Origin: Paenibacillus monticola
Lineage (GTDB): Bacteria; Bacillota; Bacilli; Paenibacillales; Paenibacillaceae
Assembly (NCBI RefSeq): GCF_009664975.1
Contig: NZ_WJXB01000002.1
Coordinates: 868,001 to 932,000 of the forward strand
Length of the DNA: 64,000 nt
Direction: 5' to 3'
A program made the translations under genes and the position numbers. How positions within the stretch are numbered: the first letter of the stretch is position 1; the number at the start of each line of letters is the position of its first letter. A model generated the notes under the pieces. It was not told the DNA's origin. It was given only the letters and a program-made list of their open reading frames with translations, and searched no databases. Positions 54,830-63,091 of this stretch are shown piece after piece.

Positions 54830-54862
54830 TAGCTTCGCTGCCACTGATCCAATTATCGAATA

Positions 54863-54908
54863 GCCTCGGACAAACCAGGGTCTATAAACGACCAGGAAAA
54901 TCCGAGGC
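54863..54908 (+). terminator. Probable terminator after the hydrolase gene
   Basis: 8-bp arms GCCTCGGA / TCCGAGGC with an inner GGTC/GACC pairing. The T-tract is weak (CTTTATG). About 35 bases after the hydrolase stop. Confidence 0.5.
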
Positions 54909-55051
54909 TTTATGTCGCCTAACATCATCGCGAATATCAAATAGCCCCACCTAACGGTAGGGGCAGAATTTGAATATGCTGTAATCAAAATGTCCTAGAA
55001 ACTGAAAGTAGATATCGCATAAAGAAGTCAGTTTGACCTCACTCTACGAAA

Positions 55052-55442
55052 TTAGAATACCTTCTTCTTATCCCGATCCTCAATCAATATCTGCACCGAC
55101 TCCTTAAACCGAATCGCATGAATAATCTCCCGCTCCCACAGGAACTTCAGACTGTCCTGCAGATCTACGTCATCCGTCATATCAATCAGCCACTGATATG
55201 TAGCCCGGGCCTTCTCCTCGGCGGCAATATCCTCATATAAGTCAGCCAGCGGATCGCCTTTGGCCGGCGATATAGGTAGCGGTAAACGGAACCCCTACGG
55301 CGTTGTTATAGAACAGTGCATGATCGCGTGTCGCATAATTCGGACCGAGTCCAGCGGCCTCTAACTGCTCAATCGTGGCGTCCTTAGTCAGCTTATAGAT
55401 CATGGTCGCAATCATCTCAAGATGGGCGAACTCCTCCGCGCA
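55052..55442 (-). pseudogene. Truncated, frameshifted cotJC fragment 2
   Basis: About 390 bases align with the C-terminal two thirds of intact cotJC, including its stop. One extra base near 55265 shifts the frame between VPFTATYIA and KGDPLADLYED. The N-terminal third is missing; upstream the frame reads PQCAEEFAHLE after a stop, the same breakpoint as fragment 1. Not a functional gene. Confidence 0.85.
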
Positions 55443-55500
55443 TTGAGGTTATCAGTCGCTATCTGTAAAAATCTCACCACAAGCCGCCTCAAGTTCTGCG

Positions 55501-56706
55501 TTACTTCGGAGGAAATGCGTGTTTCTTGGCCCTCCAGGCAATGATAAGTGCTAAGAATAAGAGAATAAATAATGTCCACGAAAAAGATCCTGTACCCAAT
55601 TTATCGAGTAAAACGCCGCCAACCGTGCCGCCAGCAGCGATAGCCAAATTCCAGACTGTAGTGTTAATTGGCATTACCATATCTACTTTGCTCTCCCCGG
55701 AAGCCCTGGCAAGCGCTGTCTGCAGAAGTGTTGCTGCTCCACCGAAGGTTAGCCCCCATACCGTCACCATCAGATAGATCGTATGAGAATGGTTGCTGCT
55801 ATAACCCAGTACAATAGCAATAACAGCAAAAGCCGCAAGGCTGATTAGAACCAGCTTCCGCAGCCAGCGGTCGATAAGCATCCCCGTTACCCAGATTCCC
55901 GCCAATGCTGCAAAGCCGAAGAAAGCCAATGCCGTCCCGACACTGCCGCCAAGTCCATTCGCAGCCAAAAATGGAGCAATGTAAGTATATAAAATATTAT
56001 GAGCTGTCATCCAGGCTAGTACTACAAAAAGTATGGGGATAACTCCAGGTGTAGTCAGCACCCCATAAACTGAGATTTTTTTATCACTGGACTGTCCGGG
56101 ATAATCTGGAATCTTCCATAGCACCCATGCAATCAGGATCACAGTCAACGCTGACATGATTCCAAAAACGGAACGCCAGCCCATGAGGCTTCCGAGAAAG
56201 GTTCCCGCAGGGACGCCTATGGCTAATGCGATAGGTGTTCCAACCATAGCAACAGCCATCCCCCGCCCACTTAGTTTACTTGGGACCATACGAAGCGCAT
56301 AGCCCCCGATCATGCCCCATAGGACTCCAGCCGATATGCCTGCGAACAGCCGGGCTGCTAAAGTAACCGGATAGCTGGACGAAAAGGCTGTGATGCTGTT
56401 AAACACCAAAAAACCTGCGATAGCGAGCAGCAGCAGCGGCCGCCTACGCCACCCGCCAGTAACAATAGCAACAGGAATGGCGGCCACCAGGGAACCAATA
56501 GCATACACAGTGACAAGCTGACCGGCCATAGCTTCTGAAATTTGCAACCCCCGGCTTATCTGCGGAAGCAAGCCGGCAGGAATCGTCTCCGTCATAATAC
56601 AGATAAATCCTGTCATGGCTAAAGCGAGCAATCCCAGCCATGGAAAAGCCTCAGAAGAGACTGCAGCAGGATTGTTTTCTTTATTAGAAAGCTCAATACT
56701 AGACAT
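55501..56706 (-). CDS. MFS efflux transporter
   Basis: 401 residues, about 12 hydrophobic helices. DHA1-type features: ETIPAGLLPQIS after the first helix, GGWRRRPLLL at the loop between helices 2 and 3 and RLFAGISAGVLWGMIGGYA near helix 4; end in HAFPPK. AraJ/YdhP-like family (recalled), which pump out drugs or sugar-related compounds by proton exchange. It is divergent from a TetR gene that overlaps its control region, so its expression is likely drug-induced. No ribosome site problem; AAGGAG-like AGGAGTTG before the ATG. Confidence 0.85.
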   Translation of the reverse strand: MSSIELSNKENNPAAVSSEAFPWLGLLALAMTGFICIMTETIPAGLLPQISRGLQISEAMAGQLVTVYAIGSLVAAIPVAIVTGGWRRRPLLLLAIAGFLVFNSITAFSSSYPVTLAARLFAGISAGVLWGMIGGYALRMVPSKLSGRGMAVAMVGTPIALAIGVPAGTFLGSLMGWRSVFGIMSALTVILIAWVLWKIPDYPGQSSDKKISVYGVLTTPGVIPILFVVLAWMTAHNILYTYIAPFLAANGLGGSVGTALAFFGFAALAGIWVTGMLIDRWLRKLVLISLAAFAVIAIVLGYSSNHSHTIYLMVTVWGLTFGGAATLLQTALARASGESKVDMVMPINTTVWNLAIAAGGTVGGVLLDKLGTGSFSWTLFILLFLALIIAWRAKKHAFPPK

Positions 56707-56732
56707 TTATTCAACTCCTTAATTATATTTGC

Positions 56733-56804
56733 GGATCGATCATTCCATATATTATACATTCGTGCCGCTCTTGTCAACGACTTATGGATCGATTAGTATA
56801 TAAT
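56733..56804 (+). promoter_or_regulatory. Divergent promoter region with repeated TetR-type half sites
   Basis: GGATCGAT occurs at 56733-56740 and, within ATGGATCGATTA, at 56784-56795. For the TetR gene, TTGTCA (56771-56776), 17 bases, then TAGTAT (56794-56799) form a promoter; the second GGATCGAT lies inside it. Repression by the TetR protein at both sites is inferred. Confidence 0.5.
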
Positions 56805-56828
56805 TAAAGAATGAAAGGAGCTTACTCT

Positions 56829-57431
56829 ATGGTTAGAACAGGACGGCCACGCCAATTTAATCGTGAAGAAGCAGTCGCTTCAGCAATGATGTTATTTTGG
56901 GAATACGGATTTGACTCTACCTCTTTATCGGAGCTGAAAAAAGCGATGGGCGGAATTTCCTCTGCCAGCTTTTATGCGGCGTTTGAATCTAAAGATGCAC
57001 TGTTCAAAGAAGTGCTGGCACGATATTTAGCTACCTTTGGACAAGTATCGGCAAATCTGACGAATCTCTCTCTTCCACCACGGACAGCCATAGAATTAAC
57101 CTTAAGAAGTTCAGCAAAAATGCAGACCGGAGAGTCGCATCCCTTGGGTTGTCTAGTCGTTCTGTCTGCCAGCACCTGTTCTCCGGATAACGCCCATATT
57201 CGTGATCTATTGACCAAGGAAAGGACTTCGACAAGGGAGAAAATTCACGCTTGTATTGAGCGCGCTGTAAGGGATGGAGAACTCAGCGAAACTACAGATA
57301 AAACTATGTTAACCACATTCTTCAATACATTCCTTGAAGGGATATCAACAGAAGCCCGGGATGGAATCCCGTTTGAGGTCATTAATGCAGCCGTTACTAA
57401 ATTGATGGAGGTTTGGGATGCCTCTAAATAA
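56829..57431 (+). CDS. TetR-family regulator of the MFS pump
   Basis: 200 residues from the ATG at 56829, which has AAAGGAG 8 bases before it; the earlier ATG at 56811 has none. Helix-turn-helix: RPRQFNREEAVASAMMLFWEYGFDSTSLSELKKAMGG...SFYAAFESKDALF, then a C-terminal domain with CLVVLSASTCSPDNAHIRDLL. The MFS gene is divergent and shares the intergenic operator, typical of a local repressor. Its terminator is split by an IS element. Confidence 0.85.
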   Translation: MVRTGRPRQFNREEAVASAMMLFWEYGFDSTSLSELKKAMGGISSASFYAAFESKDALFKEVLARYLATFGQVSANLTNLSLPPRTAIELTLRSSAKMQTGESHPLGCLVVLSASTCSPDNAHIRDLLTKERTSTREKIHACIERAVRDGELSETTDKTMLTTFFNTFLEGISTEARDGIPFEVINAAVTKLMEVWDASK

Positions 57432-57440
57432 AAAAGAGCA

Positions 57441-57451
57441 GCCCGGTTGGC
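57441..57451. repeat. 11-bp target-site duplication, left
   Basis: GCCCGGTTGGC, exactly repeated at 58982-58992. It lies in the loop of the former tetR/cotJC terminator (left arm AAAAAAGAGCA at 57430-57440). Confidence 0.8.
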
Positions 57452-57641
57452 CATTCTCATTAAGATAAGCTCAAGACAAGACTGGGAATAAAAATGAATT
57501 CGAAACGGCTTGTGGAAAAGCCCTGTGCCGTTTGTTTTTTTGGTGCAAACATGGAAAAAAGTGTACAGCAAACCAAGCGGATGGAATATCCGCTTAAAAA
57601 AATGTTCATATGAACTGAATTATGCTACTCTGTAGACGAAG

Positions 57642-58769
57642 CTAACGGCTGATTTCCCGGATTTTGCGCATATTCTGTTGCCTTGGGCGAATGGGTCGAA
57701 TCGGCAAAATGTTTTTGCGGATCAGTGCTTCTACATCGGGCGGGGGTTCATCATCCCGTGAGCGCAGGAAATGTCTACAAACATGAACGGCAACCGTGAA
57801 GTTGACTTGGTAGGGGTGCCGTTTATCCATTTGGGAAATGACGACGTGCGAGGTCATCATTTCAGCGAAATTGTACATGAGCATTCTTGCGAAAATCTCT
57901 TGGGTGATGGACTCTCGTCTTTTTGTCGTGATGACCGTTTCATAAGTGCCGCCCGGCAGGACGAAACGAACAACCCGAAAGGAAATCGGGTAAAACACGT
58001 ATTCATGTAAATCCAAAAAATCAAAGGTAGCCTTAGAAGAGATGAACTTGTAAATCTCGGGGTAAGCCTTGACCTCTTTGGTTTGTTTTTTGGTGAGTGT
58101 CAGATGAACGTCCATATCAAACGCTCCGCTAGAGGGCAAACGTAAGCCCGAAAGAATACCACTGGAATCCAAATCCTTTACCCGAATGCGTAGTTCCACC
58201 CTTTGCGTTCCATATGCGCGAAATTGTTGTAACTTTCATAACCCCGATCGGCTATAACAATGGTTTTGCCTTGGATCGGGGAACGGTCAACCATAGCAGC
58301 CAGCGCCTTTCCCTCGTTGCACAACCTTCGTGGCTGAACAATGGCATCCACGTAAAGTCTGTTGCATAAGTCATAGGCTGCATTCAAATGTAGCAGGTTG
58401 TAGCCTTTCATGTTCGCTTGACTTTGAAAATAGGTGTCCGTGTCCGCACGGTCCGTTGCGATATGTAAATCCGAACCGTCAATAGCAAGTAATCGATAGC
58501 CTCGGTAGCCCCTGATATCCGTATAAGATTGCGTAAATTTGTGAAACAAGAACTCCATGGCAGGGCGGCAGGATTTTATTCCTCTGCTGAACAAAAGCAG
58601 AAGTGGTTGCGGTGTTTACGTCATACCCCTGCGATTCCAAGAGTTCCTTGTATAGGCTGTTTCCTCCCATGGAAATCAGGAGTTGCATGACCGTTTCAGA
58701 GGGCAGCTTTTTTTTTCGGGTAAAATCTCTTTCAGGATTCTTGACAAAAGGTGCGGGTGCGGCTGACAT
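57642..58769 (-). pseudogene. IS4-family transposase, two frameshifts
   Basis: Three overlapping frames: from 58769 (FVKNPERDFTRKKKLPSE to about residue 67), from about 58594 to 58178, then to 57642. They carry the DDE parts: AIDGSD (first D), IVIADRGYESYNNF (second D) and YNFAEMM (E). Each break is one indel; joined they give a typical IS4-family transposase of about 370 residues. As it stands it cannot make a full enzyme. Confidence 0.85.
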
Positions 58770-58904
58770 CTCTCGTATGAGGGGATGTCAGCGTTTCTTT
58801 TAGCGAATTCGCGTACTCATTCATTCGCGTGTAAACTCCTAGTTTTTCAAGGGGCTTCGCCACACACGCTTCCATCTGCATGTCAAGTTCTATTTTTTCG
58901 TGCG

Positions 58905-58947
58905 AAAAAAGAGCGGGTTATCTTTTCGATAACCTGCTCTTTTTTTT
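58905..58947. terminator. Intrinsic terminator inside the IS, upstream of the transposase
   Basis: AAAAAAGAGCGGGTTATC pairs with GATAACCTGCTCTTTTTT (one mismatch), T-tract of eight. It lies between the IS end and the transposase start and would block transcription entering from the right. Confidence 0.75.
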
Positions 58948-58981
58948 GAATTTTGGCCCTGCGCTTTAACTTAATGACATT

Positions 58982-58992
58982 GCCCGGTTGGC
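58982..58992. repeat. 11-bp target-site duplication, right
   Basis: GCCCGGTTGGC, copy of 57441-57451; followed by CTGCTCTTTTTT, the right arm of the split terminator. Confidence 0.8.
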
Positions 58993-59018
58993 TGCTCTTT
59001 TTTATTTAGGAGCTTTCC

Positions 59019-59588
59019 TCAGAATACCTTCTTCTTCTCCCGATCCTCAATCAAAATCTGCACCGACTCTTTAAACCGAATCGCATGAATAATCTCCCGC
59101 TCCCGCAGGAACTTCAGGCTGTCCTGCAGATCTACGTCATCCGTCATGTCAATCAACCACTGATATGTAGCCCGGGCCTTCTCCTCTGCGGCGATGTCCT
59201 CATATAAATCAGCCAGCGGATCGCCTTTGGCTGCGATATAGGTAGCTGTAAACGGAACCCCAGCGGCGTTGTTATAGAACAGTGCATGATCGCGCGTCGC
59301 ATAATTCGGGCCGAGTCCTGCGGCCTCCAGTTGCTCAATCGTGGCGTCCTTGGTCAACTTATAGATCATGGTCGCAATCATCTCAAGATGGGCGAACTCC
59401 TCAGTTGAGATATCATTTAATACACCGATCACCTTGTCCGGTATACTATATCTCTGGTTCATATAGCGCAGCGCGGCTGCCAGTTCGCCGTCCGCACCTC
59501 CATATTGCTCCATCAAATAACGCGCCATCCGGACATCGCATTTGCTGACACGCACCGGATATTGCAGCTTTTTCTCATATATCCACAT
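59019..59588 (-). CDS. cotJC: CotJC spore-coat protein, manganese-catalase family
   Basis: 189 residues, full length. Pattern MWIYEKKLQYPVRV, then ISTEEFAHLEMIATMIYKL, NNAAGVPFTATYIA, DIAAEEKARATYQWLI and the ESVQI tail, i.e. the di-iron/manganese helix pairs E...E--H of manganese catalase-like ferritins. CotJC is a component of the inner spore coat and is made in the mother cell under sigma-E control in Bacillus. Follows cotJB and cotJA. Two degenerate copies lie in this window. Whether it has catalase activity is unknown. Confidence 0.93.
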   Translation of the reverse strand: MWIYEKKLQYPVRVSKCDVRMARYLMEQYGGADGELAAALRYMNQRYSIPDKVIGVLNDISTEEFAHLEMIATMIYKLTKDATIEQLEAAGLGPNYATRDHALFYNNAAGVPFTATYIAAKGDPLADLYEDIAAEEKARATYQWLIDMTDDVDLQDSLKFLREREIIHAIRFKESVQILIEDREKKKVF

Positions 59589-59668
59589 TCAGGAACTTCC
59601 CCTCCTCAGATCTTAAGTAGTGGGCAATACTCACCGGTAAACGATTAACGTTCAACAATATAGCTTTT

Positions 59669-59935
59669 TCACACCTGCCAGGGCCAAGGACTCTGGTTCC
59701 ATTCCCACGGACATTTGGAATACGCTCGGCCGAAGTTCTGCAGGGGTCCGTACAGCTCTTGAAACTGCTTCGCTAAGCGAGTGCGCTCCTGGGTTAGTTG
59801 GTTGAACTGTTGAATACTTCTTAAATCCTCTGGATGAGTATTCAGGTACAGATTGAGCTCAACTAGGGCGAAGTCTAGAATCTGCAGCTGTTCCAGCATC
59901 TCATAATAACGGGGCTCGCAAGGGTTTGCCTCCAT
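59669..59935 (-). CDS. cotJB: CotJB spore-coat protein
   Basis: 88 residues. YYEMLEQLQILDFALVELNLYLNTHPED and the tail ending KCPWEWNQSPWPWQV match CotJB, in which the PWxW end is characteristic. No signal peptide; mother-cell coat assembly protein. Between cotJA (3 bases before) and cotJC (80 bases after), the standard order. Confidence 0.9.
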   Translation of the reverse strand: MEANPCEPRYYEMLEQLQILDFALVELNLYLNTHPEDLRSIQQFNQLTQERTRLAKQFQELYGPLQNFGRAYSKCPWEWNQSPWPWQV

Positions 59936-59938
59936 AAC

Positions 59939-60154
59939 CTAGTTCTCTCCTCTACACTTGGACTCATACGGACTGAACAGCGCCGGCCAGAGCGTACCCG
60001 CTCTCAATGCTTCAGGTAAACTAAACTGCTGCAGATCGGGCGGCTGAAAAGTGATGAATTGATTAGGGGGTACAACAAACGTCTTGAACGGTACAGGCGG
60101 GCAGGGATCAAACGGCCCCCTATACGGTGTGTACACACGTTCTTGTGAATTCAA
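59939..60154 (-). CDS. cotJA: CotJA spore-coat protein
   Basis: 71 residues from TTG at 60154, with AGGAGG 8 bases upstream. Proline-rich; FDPCPPVPFKTFVVPPNQF and PEALRAGTLWPALFSPYES are typical of CotJA, where the GTLWP...P motif is diagnostic. First gene of cotJABC. Required with CotJC for coat assembly in Bacillus. The promoter is not clearly recognisable. Confidence 0.9.
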   Translation of the reverse strand: MNSQERVYTPYRGPFDPCPPVPFKTFVVPPNQFITFQPPDLQQFSLPEALRAGTLWPALFSPYESKCRGEN

Positions 60155-60263
60155 AGTTACATCCTCCTAGTGGTTCAAGATAACTGCTTCGGTAGCCGTT
60201 ATTCTGAACCTTATCCTTTATAACTAATTTATGATGGGTGCCCAAAGATTAAGACGGATGACG

Positions 60264-60315
60264 CAAAAAAAACCTTACCCTGCAAGAGCGACACTCGCTC
60301 TCCTAAGGTAAGGTT
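60264..60315 (-). terminator. Intrinsic terminator of the CorC-like gene
   Basis: 9-bp arms AACCTTACC / GGTAAGGTT with inner GAGCG/CGCTC pairing and an eight-T tail on the minus strand. About 25 bases after the stop at 60342. Confidence 0.85.
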
Positions 60316-60341
60316 GATTCGTGTAAAACCTATATGCAATC

Positions 60342-61694
60342 TTAATCCTCATCCGTCTCTGAAGAGTTATCTTCTACCCGGACAGGTGGCTCACGATGAA
60401 TATTAATTCTCGTAATCCGTAGTCTTGTTGATTCTTCTACTTCAAAAATAACATTTCCAACGATAACTCGTTTTCCTTTGGCAGGATTGCCCTCCAACTC
60501 CTTGAACAGCCAGCCACCGATCGAATCTACTTCCTCATCCTCAATAACTACACCTGTGATATTGTTGACATCCTCAATCAGCATACGGCCTTCCACAGAA
60601 ATGTATTCACCATTACGTTCCACGCTTGGTCGTTCATTCTCGAATTCATCATGCAAATCGCCAACAATCTCTTCCATGATTTCTTCCACTGTCAGCAGGC
60701 CGGCGGTACCGCCATATTCATCTACAACAAGAGTGAGCTGGGCTTTATTCTTCTGCATTAACCGCAGCACATGGCTAATCTCCATGGACTCCGGCACATT
60801 GAGAATAGGGCGAACGAGTGTCTTTAGATCATTCTGTTGCTCAGGTGGCGCAAATAACAGGTCTGTAATATGAATAAAGCCGATAATCCGGTCCTTATCC
60901 TCCAGAGCAACCGGATAGCGAGAATGCTTTGTTTCGATGATGATATTCATATTCTCTTCCAACGTAAGGTTACTGTATAACACGTCCATATCCGTACGCG
61001 GAAGCATGACTTCCCGGGCCAGCAGATCGGAGAATTCAAAAATATTGTCCATGAGCTTCATTTCATCTTTGTCGATGACCCCGCTCTTGGCGCTCTGATT
61101 CATCAAAATACGGATTTCTTCCTCAGAGTGAGCCGCTTCGGCTTCATTCGCAGGCTCGACACCTACCAGTCGCAACAGTGCGTTCGCCGATGCGTTAAGT
61201 ACCCAGATAAAAGGCATAAACACATTATAGAAGAACATCAGCGGTGCGGATAACACCAGCGCGGTGCCTTCAGTTTTTTGAATAGCCAGGGACTTCGGTG
61301 CAAGCTCCCCCAGCACTATATGTAGAAAAGTAATAATCGAAAATCCGATAATAACAGATACAGTCGCAATCACTGTAGAGTCGGTGACCCCAAAATTGTA
61401 CATTAACGGTTCAACCAGCAGCTCCGAAATGGCGGGCTCCCCAACCCAGCCCAGTCCAAGTGAAGCCAAGGTAATCCCAAACTGTGTAGCAGATAAATAA
61501 GAATCCAATCTTTTATTTACCTTTAATGCGTAACCAGCCATTTTGTTGCCTTCGCTGACCAATTGTGTCAACCGAGACTGCCTAACCTTAACCAAAGAGA
61601 ACTCCGCCGCCACAAAGATACCGTTCAATAACACGAGCACCAGAACCAGCAAAAGATTAAGCAGCAATCTTCCTACTTCAAATTCCGTATGCAC
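60342..61694 (-). CDS. CNNM/CBS/CorC-HlyC-type membrane transporter
   Basis: 450 residues from GTG at 61694; GGGG is 10 bases upstream, so the start is not certain. N-terminal CNNM (DUF21) part with about four helices (LLLVLVLVLLNGIFVAAEF to about residue 190), then two CBS repeats (about 215-335; DVLYSNLTLEENMNI, DKDRIIGFIHITDLL), and a CorC_HlyC module (about 350-430; DSIGGWLFKELEGNPAKGKRV). Such proteins mediate or regulate Mg2+/Co2+ efflux. It is 19 bases downstream of the yfkAB-like gene and ends at a terminator. Substrate inferred only from family. Confidence 0.85.
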   Translation of the reverse strand: MHTEFEVGRLLLNLLLVLVLVLLNGIFVAAEFSLVKVRQSRLTQLVSEGNKMAGYALKVNKRLDSYLSATQFGITLASLGLGWVGEPAISELLVEPLMYNFGVTDSTVIATVSVIIGFSIITFLHIVLGELAPKSLAIQKTEGTALVLSAPLMFFYNVFMPFIWVLNASANALLRLVGVEPANEAEAAHSEEEIRILMNQSAKSGVIDKDEMKLMDNIFEFSDLLAREVMLPRTDMDVLYSNLTLEENMNIIIETKHSRYPVALEDKDRIIGFIHITDLLFAPPEQQNDLKTLVRPILNVPESMEISHVLRLMQKNKAQLTLVVDEYGGTAGLLTVEEIMEEIVGDLHDEFENERPSVERNGEYISVEGRMLIEDVNNITGVVIEDEEVDSIGGWLFKELEGNPAKGKRVIVGNVIFEVEESTRLRITRINIHREPPVRVEDNSSETDED

Positions 61695-61712
61695 TATAAT
61701 AACGCCCCATTT

Positions 61713-62843
61713 CTACAGAGTGATCGCTTTTCTTGCTTTAAAATCAACATTCGGGTAATACATATCTGCCACCAAAAGATTAGGCCCACAACAGCTAGCT
61801 GCGTCACAGTGACAATTCACCTTCTGATTAAGGGGATGTTTAGTCTGCCACTCTACAAATATGTCATCCAGCTTACGGCTTGCAATGTTACCAAAAGCGG
61901 CAATATCAGCAAAATCTGTAACAAAGACATCCCCTGTAAACAGGTTTACGTTCACTCGGTTCCGACCATCTGGATCATTGCGAAGCGTAACGTTCTGCTC
62001 GGTCCGTAATCTGCGCAGCAGCGACTGATCCTCTTCTAATGAGCTGCAGGCAAAGAAAGGAAGCGTTCCGAACAGCATCCACATTTCCGGATCACGGTTA
62101 TCCAGCAGATTATGAATGGCGGCAGCCATTTCCGATAACGAGAGCACCGGCAGTGCCGAAGCAAAGCTGGTAGCATACATCGGATGTACCTCATGCCGCT
62201 TGGCTCCCATGTTACGAATCAGTTGGTGAATCTCCGGCAGTTTGGTATGCGTACGATAGTTAATCATGGTTTCGGCAGAAATGAACATTCCATCGCTACT
62301 TAAGCGACGGGAATTCTCGATCATGGTGTCATACAATCGGTACGCAGCGGGCTTAGACACTGGATGACCGCTGTTGGCAAAGCCTACCTCATGAAAATCG
62401 TCACCGTTCACATAATTGAATGAGATATGCATAACGTCCAGATAGGGAAGCAGCAACTCGTAGCGAGAATATGGCATCGTCAAATTGGAGTTAATCTGTG
62501 ATTTCACACCGCGCTCCTTGGCGTATTTCAACAGCGGAACTATCATATTCTTCACGGTTTCAGCCCGGAACATCGGCTCTCCGCCTGTGATACTAATCGT
62601 CTGAAGATGCTCCACTTCCTCCAAGCGGTCAAGCATTTGCTTAAGCGGCAGCATTTCTCCTTCTTTAGCAGTCAGAGCATCACCTACAGCACAGTGCTCA
62701 CACCGCATATTACATAAATTTGTAACTGTCATCTCCACACTTGTCAGTACATGTCTCCCTTGCTCGCGGAGAGAAGTAATCGGATCCCATGGATCGTAGC
62801 TTGGCGACAGCTCCTTTATTGGTGATGATCTAAATACATTCAT
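61713..62843 (-). CDS. yfkAB: YfkAB-type radical SAM protein
   Basis: 376 residues, AAGGAG site. Radical SAM cluster CNMRCEHC (C44, C48, C51) binding 4Fe-4S, followed by ITGGEP. A second cysteine motif CHCDAASCC near the C-terminus (CxCxxxxCCG) marks the YfkAB fusion family of Bacilli. This probably binds an auxiliary cluster. Reaction is unknown; no substrate gene is evident nearby. Followed within 20 bases by the CorC-like gene, probably co-transcribed. Confidence 0.85.
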   Translation of the reverse strand: MNVFRSSPIKELSPSYDPWDPITSLREQGRHVLTSVEMTVTNLCNMRCEHCAVGDALTAKEGEMLPLKQMLDRLEEVEHLQTISITGGEPMFRAETVKNMIVPLLKYAKERGVKSQINSNLTMPYSRYELLLPYLDVMHISFNYVNGDDFHEVGFANSGHPVSKPAAYRLYDTMIENSRRLSSDGMFISAETMINYRTHTKLPEIHQLIRNMGAKRHEVHPMYATSFASALPVLSLSEMAAAIHNLLDNRDPEMWMLFGTLPFFACSSLEEDQSLLRRLRTEQNVTLRNDPDGRNRVNVNLFTGDVFVTDFADIAAFGNIASRKLDDIFVEWQTKHPLNQKVNCHCDAASCCGPNLLVADMYYPNVDFKARKAITL

Positions 62844-63091
62844 TAGTAATTACTCCTTCAAAGCTTATTCCTTAACTCATTCCTTATTATTAACCCAAAA
62901 TAGTCCTGAACGAACGTTGACTTACCCTATATCATACCACGTCAAGCCAAAAAACTGCATTTCTATGTGTTCAGGACAACTCTGATTCTTATTTCTGCAA
63001 AAAACAGAAAACAGCGCGAATGAAATCAAGTCCCGCGATAATAGCGGTTCACCTGATTGTCTCTCCACGCTGCGTGCTGCAATAATGATAT

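Larger units (their letters stand above)
57452..58981 (-). mobile_element. IS4-family insertion sequence, about 1.53 kb
   Basis: Ends: CATTCTCATTAAGATAAGC on the left and, in the opposite orientation, AATGTCATTAAGTTAAAGC on the right, sharing the TCATTAAG core as imperfect terminal inverted repeats. An 11-bp target duplication flanks it. It carries one broken transposase gene. Insertion split a bidirectional terminator between the convergent tetR and cotJC genes. Confidence 0.8.
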
